Assembly: GCF_001718795.1 (NCBI RefSeq)
Contig: NZ_CP013435.1
Location: 1,736,001-1,800,000 of the forward strand
DNA length: 64,000 nt
Direction: 5' to 3'
DNA from: Burkholderia latens
GTDB taxonomy: Bacteria > Pseudomonadota > Gammaproteobacteria > Burkholderiales > Burkholderiaceae
Both the position numbers and the translations under genes were made by a program. Every line of letters begins with the position of its first letter. The first letter of the stretch is position 1. The notes below the pieces were generated by a model. The model ran no database searches, had not been told where the DNA came from, and was given only the letters and a program-made list of their open reading frames with translations. Positions 1-8,952 of this stretch are shown here, in pieces.

Positions 1-1163
1 TGTTCGCGAACGGTTTCGACGGCGACAGCACAACCGACGTGTCGCGCTGGGCCGGCGTATTCCAGATGAACTACAGCCGCTTCGACATCGACAACAACGT
101 GGAGGGCCGCTTCGGCACCGGCCCGTTCGAGCACACGCTGCTGCTCGGCTTCCAGTACAACCGGCAGACCGCGACCGACAGCGAATGGCTGGCCGCGGCG
201 CCGTCGCTGAACATCTACAACCCGGTCTACCTGCCGGTCACGACCGCCGTGTTCGATCCGAACTCGACGTTCCGCACGAACACGTACACGACGATGAACA
301 CGTTCGGCCTGTACGCGCAGGATCAGGTCAAGTGGAACCGCTGGACGCTGACGCTCGGCGGCCGCGAGGACTGGGTGAACATGCGGCAGGACGACCGCGC
401 GGCCGGCACGTCGACGAAGGCCGACATCACGGCATTCACGGGCCGTGTGGGCCTCACGTATCAGGGCGATTACGGGCTGTCGCCGTATGTCAGCTATGCG
501 ACGTCGTTCAATCCGCTGATCGGCGTGAATCTGGTGGGCGGCGGGCTGCCGCAGCCGACGCGCGGCAAGCAGATCGAAGCCGGCCTGCGCTGGCAGCCGC
601 CGGGCAAGAACCTGATGCTGAACGCGGCGATCTATCAGATCAACCAGACCAACGTGCTCACGACCGCGCTGCCGACGCAGGATCCGACCGGCACGAAGTC
701 GGTGCAGACCGGCGAAGTGCGCTCGCGCGGGATCGAGCTGAGCGCGACCGGCAAGGTCACGCCGAACCTGTCGCTGATCGCCGCTTACGTGTATCAGGAC
801 GTGAAGAACGTGAAGGCGAACGACGTGTCGCTGAACAACTGGCCGGTCGACATTCCGCGGCCGCGGCAGATGGCGTCGCTGTGGGCCGACTGGACGTGGC
901 ACACGGGGCCGCTCGCGGGCTTCGGGCTCGGCGGCGGCGTGCGCTACCAGAGCGCGTCGGCCGGCGCGGCCGACAACTCGCTGACGGTATCGAGCTACAC
1001 GCTGTTCGACGCAGGCGTGCATTACGACATGCGCAACTGGCGCTTTGCGGTCAATGCGACGAACCTGTTCAACCGCCATTACATCAGCGGTTGCCAGTCG
1101 ACCAACGTCTGCATTTTCGGGACCGACCGCACGGTGATCGCCACCGCGAAATACAACTGGTGA
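1..1163 (+). CDS. orbA: TonB-dependent ferric-ornibactin receptor, C-terminal part
   Basis: Outer-membrane beta-barrel receptor that imports a ferric siderophore using TonB energy. The frame is already open at the window edge (first full codon at base 3), so the signal peptide, TonB box and plug lie outside. About 387 residues of barrel are visible, with alternating aromatic strands and the usual receptor ending: a conserved NLFNRHY segment, then a short last strand ending in Trp. It is named orbA because it is followed at once by pvdF and orbL, the order known in Burkholderia ornibactin clusters. From the barrel alone, any siderophore receptor would be possible; the neighbours decide. Confidence 0.85.
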   Translation, partial: FANGFDGDSTTDVSRWAGVFQMNYSRFDIDNNVEGRFGTGPFEHTLLLGFQYNRQTATDSEWLAAAPSLNIYNPVYLPVTTAVFDPNSTFRTNTYTTMNTFGLYAQDQVKWNRWTLTLGGREDWVNMRQDDRAAGTSTKADITAFTGRVGLTYQGDYGLSPYVSYATSFNPLIGVNLVGGGLPQPTRGKQIEAGLRWQPPGKNLMLNAAIYQINQTNVLTTALPTQDPTGTKSVQTGEVRSRGIELSATGKVTPNLSLIAAYVYQDVKNVKANDVSLNNWPVDIPRPRQMASLWADWTWHTGPLAGFGLGGGVRYQSASAGAADNSLTVSSYTLFDAGVHYDMRNWRFAVNATNLFNRHYISGCQSTNVCIFGTDRTVIATAKYNW

Positions 1164-1250
1164 CGCCGCGCGCCGCGGCGCGCCGGCCGGCCTCCGGGCC
1201 GGTGCGGGCGGGCCGCAGCGCCGTCGTCCGCTTTTTTTCACGACGCCTCC

Positions 1251-2090
1251 ATGCCGAAGAAAAATCTCGTCTATATCCAGTCGCTGCGCAATGGCGCGGC
1301 CGATCGCGCCGGCCAGCCGGTCGCTTACCGGGGCGGCACGCGCTACATGAAGGCGCCGCTCGAATTCCTCGTCGAGCGGCTGAACGAATCGCCGCTCGGC
1401 GACCGCTATACGCTGCAGGGCGTGATCATCGACGACGACGAAGGTTCGCCGGCCGACCGCGCGAAGGTCGCGGACTACGGGTTCACGCGCACGCCGGGCC
1501 GCCCGTGGATCCTGCCCGCCGGGCTGACCGTGCAGGGCCGGCCGGTCGACGACCTGTTCTGCACCATCGCATCGACGTACCGGCGGCTGCCGCGCGACGC
1601 ACGCGAACGCGTGACGGGCAAGCAGGCGTTCGAGCGCCGCCTGCTCGAACGCCTGCTCGAACTCGACGCCGACGTGGTCGTGCTCGACGGGCTGCTCGTG
1701 ATCCTCGACGAGCTCGTGCGCCCCGGCGCGCGCTTTCATCGCCGCATCGCGAACATCCATCCCGGCATCACCGCCGACGATTCGCCGTACCAGCGGCGCG
1801 GCGCGTGGGCGACGCTCGATGCGCTGCACGGCGCGCGCGGCGAACGGGTCGACTGGGCGACTGGCACGACGTCGCACGTCGAACCCGTGACGATGACGGG
1901 CGCATCGTTTCACTACGTCGACAACGGCATCGATTCCGGCGAGGTGATCTGCGACGTGCTCGACACGCCGATCGCGCCGGACGACACGATTCTCGAACTG
2001 CGCTGGAACAACTTCCAGCGCAGCCTGTTTCCGGCGCTCGAGCGAGGGCTGCATATCCTCGCCGACCGCCATGACGCGGGAGCACTGTGA
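1251..2090 (+). CDS. pvdF: N5-hydroxyornithine formyltransferase
   Basis: Cytoplasmic formyl transfer from N10-formyl-tetrahydrofolate to N5-hydroxyornithine, giving a hydroxamate iron ligand of ornibactin. The 279 residues match the PvdF family in length. A formyltransferase-type motif IHPGIT lies at about residues 167-172, in a context like the HPS loop of the GART fold. The gene follows the receptor by 87 bases, and its TGA (2088-2090) shares one base with the next ATG, indicating translational coupling. The ATG at 1251 is the first good start after the receptor. The assignment rests on family resemblance plus locus order. Confidence 0.88.
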   Translation: MPKKNLVYIQSLRNGAADRAGQPVAYRGGTRYMKAPLEFLVERLNESPLGDRYTLQGVIIDDDEGSPADRAKVADYGFTRTPGRPWILPAGLTVQGRPVDDLFCTIASTYRRLPRDARERVTGKQAFERRLLERLLELDADVVVLDGLLVILDELVRPGARFHRRIANIHPGITADDSPYQRRGAWATLDALHGARGERVDWATGTTSHVEPVTMTGASFHYVDNGIDSGEVICDVLDTPIAPDDTILELRWNNFQRSLFPALERGLHILADRHDAGAL

Positions 2091-3136
2091 TGGAAGACAC
2101 GCTGACGCAACCGGCAGCCGCGGCCTGCAAGGCAGCCACGGCGGAGCGGGTCGAGGGCGACGCGGCCGCGGCGCTCGACGGCGCCGCACGGGCGCGCGCC
2201 GGCGCGCAGCCGGCGTCGGTGGCGGAGTGCACGCTGGACGCATGGCGGCCCGACGAGCCGCCGGCCGCGCTGCTCGCGCCATTCGTCGCAGTGTTCAACA
2301 CGGACACGCGGCACGATGCGGCGACGCTGTCGGTGCCGCTCGGCGACGCCGATCCGGCAACCGTCGCAGCGTACGTCGCGCGTGCGGTGCGCGAAGGCGT
2401 GATCGACGACGCGCAGGTGGCGGGCGACCGGCTGTGCTTCACCGCCTCGCGCGCGACGTTCTGGCAGAACCCGCGGCCGTGGTTGAAGGCGAGTGCGTCG
2501 GGCGGAATGCCGCTGCGCTACACGATCACGAACGGGCACCGGCATCCGGTGCGGCCGCCGTCGCCGGCCGGCGAGATCTATGCGCGCTACATGCCGCAGG
2601 TCGGGATGACGTTCAGCCTGCGCACCGTCGACATCGACGCGCATGCGCAGTTGTTCAGCGGCTGGATGAACCTCGATCGCGTCGCGCATTTCTGGGATCA
2701 GCGCGGCACGCTCGACGAACACGCTGCGTATCTCGCGGAGCGGCTCGCCGATCCTCACATGCATCCGATGATCGGCTATTTCGACGACACGCCGTTCGGC
2801 TATTTCGAATTCTACTGGGCGAAGGAGGATCGCCTTGCGCCGTTCTACGACGCGCACGACTACGATCGCGGGCTGCATCTGCTGATCGGCGACTCGCGCT
2901 TCCAGAGCGCGGGCAAGCTGCACGCGTGGTGGAGCGGAGTGCTGCATTACATGTTCGTCGACGAACCGCGCACGCAGCGGCTCGTCGGCGAGCCGCGCGT
3001 CGATCACGTGCGGCATATCGCGTACATGCACCGGCTCGGGTTCTACACGCTGAAGGAGTTCGATTTCCCGCACAAACGCGCGGCGCTCACGGTGATGGAG
3101 CGCGAGACGTTCTTCGACACTTTCCGGTTGCCTTGA
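2090..3136 (+). CDS. orbL: Ornibactin acyltransferase, AlcB/IucB-like GNAT family
   Basis: Predicted N-acyltransferase that adds the 3-hydroxy fatty acid of ornibactin to N5-hydroxyornithine. The 348-residue protein has a variable N-terminal part and a C-terminal GNAT-like acyltransferase domain from about residue 170. That domain has the family's FEFYW segment, an acidic/histidine-rich core and an RLGFY block near the end, as in siderophore acyltransferases AlcB, IucB and RhbD. The ATG at 2090 overlaps the pvdF stop codon (TGATG). A GTG three bases earlier is also in frame but less likely. It is the last gene of the ornibactin locus; the next gene runs the other way. Confidence 0.85.
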   Translation: MEDTLTQPAAAACKAATAERVEGDAAAALDGAARARAGAQPASVAECTLDAWRPDEPPAALLAPFVAVFNTDTRHDAATLSVPLGDADPATVAAYVARAVREGVIDDAQVAGDRLCFTASRATFWQNPRPWLKASASGGMPLRYTITNGHRHPVRPPSPAGEIYARYMPQVGMTFSLRTVDIDAHAQLFSGWMNLDRVAHFWDQRGTLDEHAAYLAERLADPHMHPMIGYFDDTPFGYFEFYWAKEDRLAPFYDAHDYDRGLHLLIGDSRFQSAGKLHAWWSGVLHYMFVDEPRTQRLVGEPRVDHVRHIAYMHRLGFYTLKEFDFPHKRAALTVMERETFFDTFRLP

Positions 3137-3408
3137 CGGGATCGGGCGCGAAGTCGAATCCGGTCGTTTCGACCTGTGCTGCGAAGAAGACGATGCGCCG
3201 ACGGAGCCGGGCCGGTGACCACGCTGCAAGCTCGATACGAACATTTGCTCGTTCATCATGCGCGAGCGGTCGCCGGTCTTGCAAACGATGCATCGATCGC
3301 CGGCCACGCGATCGCGGCCGGGGCCGCGCCGGTCACCCAGTCGAAGACCGGGCGGCTTTGGCGTGAGGGAGCGCATGCGCGACGGCACGACCGTCGCGCG
3401 GCAGCATG

Positions 3409-4314
3409 TCATTCCCGGCGATCGGGCCGATCCGCGAGGAAGCCGCCGCGGAACGCATCGAGATACCGGTCGGCGTCGTCATTGAATTCACCCGGCAACA
3501 GCGCGAACGCGCGCGCCTGCAGATCCTGCGCGAGCGTTGCGTAAGTCGCGTCGTCCGACAGCAGCGCGTGTATTGCATCGTGCGTGTGCGGCGACGCGAT
3601 CCGTTTCGCGTCGCGCGCGAGCAGGGCCGCTGCCGCGAGTGCCGGCTGGAAGTCGTGTCGTTCGAGCAGGTCAGGCGCGGCGTCCCAGATGCGCTCGCGA
3701 TTGCCTGCATCGTGAAAATGCGTGAGCAGGAACAGCAAGTCGTACGCGTCGCTGTTCTGGCGCGCGCGCCGGTCCTTCCACGCGAGCAGCTTCAGCAGCG
3801 CGAGCGCCGGCAGGCTCGCCACCGGCACCGTGACGCCGCCGCCGATCGACACGGCGAGCGCCGTATCGACCGCTTCCTGAAACCCCAGCACGTTCAGCAC
3901 GAACTCGCCGCCCGGCGGCCATGCGATTTCGCCGGGCGGCGTTTCGAGCGGCCCGAACGGCACCAGGTCGAGTTCGGTGCGAAAACCCGGCGCGCCGCTG
4001 TCGAACAGCAGTTTTTGCTGATGCTTCGGCGCGCGGGTGAATTGCCCGGTCGCGACGAGCGCATCGACGAGCCGTTGATGAAACGGCCAGCTGACCGCGC
4101 ACACCGCGACGTCGACGTCCCGCGTCGCCCGCACCGGGCGAATGCCGTGGACGTGCCACATCAGGATGTCGCGCGCGGTCGCGCCGGCAACGACGAATGC
4201 CGCGTCGAGTCGTGCGCACGCCGCGCCGAGCGCCTGCAGCAGCGCGACCGCCGCCGGCTCGAGCGGCCGGCGCGCGTCGATTTCAAGCGGGCGGGTGGGC
4301 GAGGTATCGTTCAT
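3409..4314 (-). CDS. Nucleotidyltransferase toxin, AbiEii-like (type IV toxin-antitoxin)
   Basis: Predicted nucleotidyltransferase of the AbiEii/AbiGii class; in studied AbiE systems this protein stops growth and blocks phage spread. The 301 residues show the polymerase-beta-like core: GATARD at 44-49, a paired acidic TRDVDV at 64-69, a third acidic position in ELDLVPFG near 115-122, then a Lys/Asp region (KDRRARQNSDAYDL, about 180-193) like the C-terminal AbiEii motifs. The chosen ATG at 4314 overlaps the end of the upstream gene by 32 bases; an in-frame ATG at 4335 is possible. The pairing with an AbiEi-like gene supports the assignment. No test of toxicity can be read from sequence. Confidence 0.75.
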   Translation of the reverse strand: MNDTSPTRPLEIDARRPLEPAAVALLQALGAACARLDAAFVVAGATARDILMWHVHGIRPVRATRDVDVAVCAVSWPFHQRLVDALVATGQFTRAPKHQQKLLFDSGAPGFRTELDLVPFGPLETPPGEIAWPPGGEFVLNVLGFQEAVDTALAVSIGGGVTVPVASLPALALLKLLAWKDRRARQNSDAYDLLFLLTHFHDAGNRERIWDAAPDLLERHDFQPALAAAALLARDAKRIASPHTHDAIHALLSDDATYATLAQDLQARAFALLPGEFNDDADRYLDAFRGGFLADRPDRRE

Positions 4315-5353
4315 GGATTCGTTCGGCGGCGGCAAGATTGCGGCTGTCTCCCGACGAGACGAGATCCGCGTAGATCAACAGCGGCGGCACGAGCGGCACG
4401 TCGTGCTCGCGCCAGTCGAGTGCCGGCGACGCCGGCCAGAACGCTTCGAGCAATTCGACGTCGCCGTGCGCGTCCGGGCGCAGGCGCGCCTGGAGCAGCA
4501 AGCGGTTCGATGCGGCGCCGTGCGTATAGACGGTGATCGCGGCCGGCTTGAGGTCGTGCGTGAGCAGATCGGCCGCCGCTTCGCCGCCGAGGCGTGCATC
4601 GAACGCGGCGAAATCGAAGCCGCGCCACCAGTCGGGTGCGAGCGCCGCAAACCGCCGGGCAGGCAGTTTCGCGCGCAGTCGGCTCGGGTACAGCGCGGCC
4701 CATTCCTGCACGAAGCGCGGCCAGTCGGACATCAGCCGTTCGCCGTTGCGCCGTTGCGCGACGAGGCCGCGCGCGATCAGATCGTCCATCGCGAGGTTGA
4801 CCGTGCCGAGCGCGACGCCGGACGCGGCCGCGATCGCGCGGTACGGTTGCGCGACGAGGCCCGGTTGCGTCGCGAGCGCGAACATCACGGCGAGTCCCTT
4901 CGGCGTCGTGGCGCGGGACGCCTGCCGGCGCGGCATGCGGGCCGGTTTCGGCCGGCCGGAGATCATCACGGTGGCTTCCGGCTGGAGCAGGCACGCGTTG
5001 CCGGCGGTGTCGACGAACGGGATGCCTTCATCGGCGAGCCGGGCCGCCAGTTGGGCCGACACGTACGGCGCGACCAGCATCAGCGGCCGCTCGCCGGGCG
5101 CGGGTGCACTGCCGTGCCGGCGCAGCGCCGCGCGCGCGTCCTGCACCGATTCGACGCCGACGCTCACGGCCGCCGGCATCTCGAACGTCTGCCCGGCAAT
5201 ACGGAAACGGACCATCGCGTCGGCGTGCGCCCGGTATGCGGCCGGCACGCGCACGGGCCGTGCGTTGAAGCGGCGCGTCGCGCGTTCGAACGCGGCGCAT
5301 GCTTCGTCCAGCACATGCTGTTCCGCTATCGGAAGAGTGACGTTGTCGGGCAT
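4283..5353 (-). CDS. AbiEi-family antitoxin / transcriptional regulator
   Basis: Predicted antitoxin and autorepressor of the downstream nucleotidyltransferase. The 356-residue protein has an N-terminal alpha/beta region (about 60-135, with FVDTAGNA at 113-120), a winged helix-turn-helix at about 150-205 (helices around RAIAAASGVALGTVNLAMDD), and a C-terminal AbiEi-like domain. Known AbiEi proteins bind inverted repeats in their own promoter. A pair of concentric inverted repeats lies 14-70 bases upstream of this start. The ATG at 5353 is chosen because an upstream in-frame ATG (5392) would sit inside that operator. The stop overlaps the toxin gene, so the two are co-translated. Confidence 0.75.
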   Translation of the reverse strand: MPDNVTLPIAEQHVLDEACAAFERATRRFNARPVRVPAAYRAHADAMVRFRIAGQTFEMPAAVSVGVESVQDARAALRRHGSAPAPGERPLMLVAPYVSAQLAARLADEGIPFVDTAGNACLLQPEATVMISGRPKPARMPRRQASRATTPKGLAVMFALATQPGLVAQPYRAIAAASGVALGTVNLAMDDLIARGLVAQRRNGERLMSDWPRFVQEWAALYPSRLRAKLPARRFAALAPDWWRGFDFAAFDARLGGEAAADLLTHDLKPAAITVYTHGAASNRLLLQARLRPDAHGDVELLEAFWPASPALDWREHDVPLVPPLLIYADLVSSGDSRNLAAAERIHERYLAHPPA

Positions 5354-5366
5354 CGGAGCGGTTCGC

Positions 5367-5423
5367 TTGTTCACTTTATTGCCAGCGTACACAAAAAATG
5401 TACAACCGTCAAAAAATGAACAA
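5367..5423 (-). promoter_or_regulatory. Concentric inverted-repeat operator upstream of the abiEi-like gene
   Basis: Two inverted repeats share the same centre, base 5395. The outer arms are TTGTTCA (5367-5373) and TGAACAA (5417-5423); the inner arms are GTACA (5387-5391) and TGTAC (5399-5403). The block is AT-rich against a GC-rich background. It lies directly before the antitoxin start, where an autoregulatory AbiEi operator is expected. The binding itself is inferred. Confidence 0.6.
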
Positions 5424-5703
5424 ATTCACCCAACCCGTTGATGAAAAGCGACTATTCCGTTTTCCATAGCCACAATCAACGATTCCTCCGTCCCCCATTT
5501 GCGACCGAACCCACAGTGTCACGCACGCGGAGCCGGCACGGCGCTCGTCCGGACGCACGACAGGTGCGCGGCGAATCCTTTTGCGCCCTGACCAAGCTCG
5601 ACCGGCAACTCCTGGTTGTCGCCACGACGACTTTATGTCTGTCCGGTTGCCGCGCGCCGGACTATCCTTGCCACCACATCCCCCCGCAACAGGAGACGTC
5701 ACC
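5424..5703. other. Non-coding spacer between the AbiE-like operator and the amidohydrolase
   Basis: No convincing gene is seen. Short open frames here lack good start signals and family features. The last part holds an AGGAGA ribosome-binding site (5691-5696) for the downstream gene. Confidence 0.5.
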
Positions 5704-6867
5704 GTGACGCACAGCGTGATCCCCGCAGGCCTTGCCGACGAAATGATCCAGATCCGGCGCCGCATTCATGCCCATCCGGAGCTTGGCTTCGAGGAATTCG
5801 CGACGAGCGACCTCGTTGCCGGGCAACTGCAAGCGTGGGGCTATAGCGTGCATCGCGGGCTCGGCGGCACGGGCGTGGTCGCGCAGTTGAAGGTCGGCGA
5901 CGGCGCGCGGCGCCTCGGCCTGCGCGCCGACATGGACGCGCTGCCGATCCACGAGTCGACCGGTCTTCCGTACCAGAGCACGATCCCCGGCAAGATGCAC
6001 GCGTGCGGCCACGACGGCCATACGGCGATGCTGCTCGCCGCCGCGAAGCACCTTGCGCGCGAGCGATGCTTTTCCGGCACGCTGAACCTGATTTTCCAGC
6101 CGGCCGAGGAGGGCCTTGGCGGCGCGAAGAAAATGCTCGACGACGGGCTGTTCGAGCAATTCCCGTGCGATGCGATCTTCGCGATGCACAACATGCCGGG
6201 CTTCCCGACCGGCAAATTCGGCTTCCTGCCGGGGCCGTTCATGGCGTCGTCGGACACCGTGATCGTCGACGTGCAGGGTCGCGGCGGCCACGGTGCGGTG
6301 CCGCACAAGGCGATCGACCCGGTCGTCGTATGCGCGCAGATCGTCATCGCGCTGCAGACGATCGTGTCGCGCAACGTGTCGCCGCTCGACATGGCGATCG
6401 TTACGGTCGGCGCGATCCATGCAGGCGATGCACCGAACGTGATTCCCGATCGCGCGCAGATGCGCCTGTCCGTTCGCGCGCTGAAGCCGGACGTGCGCGA
6501 TCTGCTGGAGACGCGCATCAAGGAAGTCGTCCATGCGCAGGCGGCGGTATTCGGCGCGACCGCGACGATCGACTATCAGCGCCGCTACCCGGTGCTCGTC
6601 AACGATGAGCGGATGACCGAGTTCGCCCGCGGCGTCGCGCGCGAATGGGCCGGCGAAGCGAACCTGATCGACGGGATGGTGCCGCTCACCGGCAGCGAGG
6701 ATTTCGCGTTCCTGCTCGAGAAGCGGCCGGGCTGCTACCTGATCATCGGCAACGGCGACGGGGAGGGCGGCTGCATGGTGCACAACCCCGGCTACGACTT
6801 CAACGACGCGGCGCTGCCGACCGGCGCATCGTACTGGGTGAAGCTCGCGGAGGCGTTTCTGGTGTGA
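5704..6867 (+). CDS. M20 family amidohydrolase (hippurate hydrolase / N-acyl-amino-acid deacylase type)
   Basis: Cytoplasmic metallo-amidohydrolase predicted to remove acyl groups from N-acyl amino acids. The 387 residues match the family length. The ligand motif HACGHDGH lies at 99-106 and the catalytic Glu pair (PAEEG) near 133. RGGHGA, near 200, is typical of the lid/dimerisation domain, and TGSEDFAF near 335 is the final metal-binding block. The GTG at 5704 is chosen over an earlier open frame because AGGAGA sits seven bases upstream and homologues begin at this point. The gene is convergent with cobB and is probably unrelated to cobalamin. The exact substrate cannot be read. Confidence 0.85.
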   Translation: MTHSVIPAGLADEMIQIRRRIHAHPELGFEEFATSDLVAGQLQAWGYSVHRGLGGTGVVAQLKVGDGARRLGLRADMDALPIHESTGLPYQSTIPGKMHACGHDGHTAMLLAAAKHLARERCFSGTLNLIFQPAEEGLGGAKKMLDDGLFEQFPCDAIFAMHNMPGFPTGKFGFLPGPFMASSDTVIVDVQGRGGHGAVPHKAIDPVVVCAQIVIALQTIVSRNVSPLDMAIVTVGAIHAGDAPNVIPDRAQMRLSVRALKPDVRDLLETRIKEVVHAQAAVFGATATIDYQRRYPVLVNDERMTEFARGVAREWAGEANLIDGMVPLTGSEDFAFLLEKRPGCYLIIGNGDGEGGCMVHNPGYDFNDAALPTGASYWVKLAEAFLV

Positions 6868-6973
6868 CGGCGAGTGACGGCGAACGTGTGGTCCGCGTTC
6901 CGCATCGTCGCATCGTCGCATCGGCATCGAGCGGGCATTCGTCATCGCTGGCAGCGCGTCAAGCGATCACGCA

Positions 6974-8314
6974 TCAGCGGTCTCGCGATTCCGGTGTGAC
7001 GCGCCGAACCTGGAACGCGTCCCCGCCGAACAGCGCCGCCGCTGCGTGCGGATTCGACGGCCAGTACATGTGCATGTACGTCGCGACGATCGCGCCCGAG
7101 CGATATACGGCTTCGCCGCTGCCCGGTTCGCCATCCGGCCGCGCGGCGGTCGCCACCGGCGCCAGCGGCGTATCGAGCCGCGAATAATGAAACGTATGAC
7201 CGCGCATCGTTCCGGTGCGCGTCTCCAGCTGTTGCATCCCCAACGCCGCGAACCGGCGCTGCATCGTCGCATGGCCCGGCAGCAGCCCGAGCATCTTGGT
7301 CGTCACGCCATCCGCGTCGGCTAGCGATTCGCACAGGTACACCATCCCGCCGCATTCCGCGACGATCGGCCGGCCAGCGGCCGCGTGCGCGCGGATCGTG
7401 CGCGCGGTCACGGCATTCGCCGCGAGCGTCGCTGCATGCAGCTCCGGGTACCCGCCGGGTACGAACAGCGCATCGCAATCGGCGGGCACGGGCTCGTCCG
7501 CCAGCGGCGAAAAGAACTGCAACCGAGCGCCGAGGGCGTCCAGCAGCGCGAGATTCGCCGGATAGATGAACGAGAACGCCGCATCCCGCGCGATCGCGAT
7601 CCGCTTGCCGGCGAGCGCGCGCGGCAGCGGCGCGGCAACGTCCGGTTCGGCGAACGTGACGGCGGGGGGCAAGTCGGCGAGCGCCGTCCCGGCGAGCACA
7701 TCTGCCGCGCGCTCGAGCCGCGCATCGAGGTCGGCGATGTCGGCCGGCTGGTGCAGGCCGAGATGCCGTTCCGGCAGCGCGATCCCCGCATCGGCCGGCA
7801 CGTGCCCGAGCCAGCGCAAGTCGCCGGGTAACGCCTGCTGCAACAGCTGCGCATGCCGCGGCGAGCCGACGCGGTTCGCCAGCACGCCGTGAAACGGCAG
7901 GCCCGGCCGGAACCGCGCAAGCCCGAACGCGATCGCCGCGAACGTCTGCGCCATCGCCTTCGCGGAAATGACCGCGACGACCGGCACGCCGAATGCGACC
8001 GCGAGGTCGGCGCTGCTCGGCGTGCCGTCGAACAGCCCCATCACGCCTTCGATCAGGATCAGGTCCGCGTCGTATGCGGCGTCGGCAAGGAGCGAGCGGC
8101 AGCCGGCTTCACCGACCATTCCGAGATCGAGCGCATGCACGGGCGCGCCGCTTGCGCGTTCGAGCAGCATCGGATCGAGAAAGTCCGGCCCGGTCTTGAA
8201 CACGCGCACGCGGCGGCCGAGCCGGCGGTGCAGCCGCGCGAGGCCGGCCGTGACCGACGTCTTGCCCTGGCCGGACGCGGGCGCGCTCACGAACAGCGCG
8301 GGGCAGGCCGGCAT
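6974..8314 (-). CDS. cobB: Cobyrinate a,c-diamide synthase
   Basis: ATP- and glutamine-dependent amidation of the a and c carboxylates of the corrin ring (hydrogenobyrinate in the aerobic route). The 446 residues show an N-terminal dethiobiotin-synthetase-like P-loop (SAPASGQGKTS, about 10-20) and KTGPDFLDP. The C-terminal class I glutamine amidotransferase domain has the nucleophile elbow AECGGMVYL. It is the last gene of the leftward operon cobA-cobE-cobO-cobB; its ATG is three bases after the cobO stop. It lies downstream of the leftward B12 riboswitch, so it should be repressed by adenosylcobalamin. Confidence 0.93.
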   Translation of the reverse strand: MPACPALFVSAPASGQGKTSVTAGLARLHRRLGRRVRVFKTGPDFLDPMLLERASGAPVHALDLGMVGEAGCRSLLADAAYDADLILIEGVMGLFDGTPSSADLAVAFGVPVVAVISAKAMAQTFAAIAFGLARFRPGLPFHGVLANRVGSPRHAQLLQQALPGDLRWLGHVPADAGIALPERHLGLHQPADIADLDARLERAADVLAGTALADLPPAVTFAEPDVAAPLPRALAGKRIAIARDAAFSFIYPANLALLDALGARLQFFSPLADEPVPADCDALFVPGGYPELHAATLAANAVTARTIRAHAAAGRPIVAECGGMVYLCESLADADGVTTKMLGLLPGHATMQRRFAALGMQQLETRTGTMRGHTFHYSRLDTPLAPVATAARPDGEPGSGEAVYRSGAIVATYMHMYWPSNPHAAAALFGGDAFQVRRVTPESRDR

Positions 8315-8317
8315 CGG

Positions 8318-8920
8318 TCAGAACTCCACGCCGGGCTGTGCTTTCACGCCTTGTTCCTTGTACGGATGCTTGACGAGCCGCATCTCGGTGACGAGGTCGG
8401 CCGCGTCGATCAGCGCATCGGGCGCATGCCTGCCGGTGACGACGACGTGCACCGACGCCGGTCTCGCGACCAGCGTCGCGAGCACTTCGTCGAGCGGCAG
8501 ATATTCATACTTCAGCACGGTGTTCAGCTCGTCGAGGATCACCATCCGGTACTCGCCGCTTTCGATCATCCGGCGCGCCTCGTCCCAGCCCTTGCGCGCG
8601 GTCGCGATGTCGGCGTCGCGGTTCTGCGTATTCCACGTGTAGCCGTCGCCCATCGTCACGAAGTCGCATTGCGCAAGCGCGCCGAGGAAGTCACGCTCGG
8701 ACGTGTGCAGCGCGCCCTTGATGAACTGCACGACGCCGAGGCGCATCCCGTGGCCGAGCACGCGCACGGCCATCCCGAACGCGGCCGTGCTCTTGCCCTT
8801 GCCGTTGCCGGTGTTGACGATCAGCAGGCCCTTTTCCTGAGTGGCGGCCGCCTGTTTTTTTTCATGGCCGGCGCGGCGGCGCTCGGTCATCCGCTGATGG
8901 GATTCGGCATCGGTCTTCAT
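8318..8920 (-). CDS. cobO: Cob(I)yrinic acid a,c-diamide adenosyltransferase
   Basis: Transfers the 5'-deoxyadenosyl group from ATP to reduced corrinoid, forming the Co-C bond. The 200 residues are typical of the CobA/CobO/BtuR family. A modified P-loop GNGKGKST lies at 38-45, followed by GVVQFIKG and later VILDELN. A longer upstream open frame exists, but the ATG at 8920 gives the family's usual N-terminus, a basic stretch before the P-loop. It lies between cobE and cobB in the riboswitch-controlled operon. Confidence 0.93.
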   Translation of the reverse strand: MKTDAESHQRMTERRRAGHEKKQAAATQEKGLLIVNTGNGKGKSTAAFGMAVRVLGHGMRLGVVQFIKGALHTSERDFLGALAQCDFVTMGDGYTWNTQNRDADIATARKGWDEARRMIESGEYRMVILDELNTVLKYEYLPLDEVLATLVARPASVHVVVTGRHAPDALIDAADLVTEMRLVKHPYKEQGVKAQPGVEF

Positions 8921-8952
8921 CGGAGTCGTCCTGTCGAAAGCGAAACAAAAGT

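Noticed and set aside
185..2074. A 629-codon frame across orbA and pvdF
   Set aside because: It overlaps two clear genes in another frame, has an Arg/Ala-rich composition, and shows no recognisable domain.
5438..5707. A possible short lipoprotein-like frame before the amidohydrolase
   Set aside because: The LSGC-like motif is at the wrong distance from the start, and the region lacks a convincing ribosome-binding site and hydrophobic signal.
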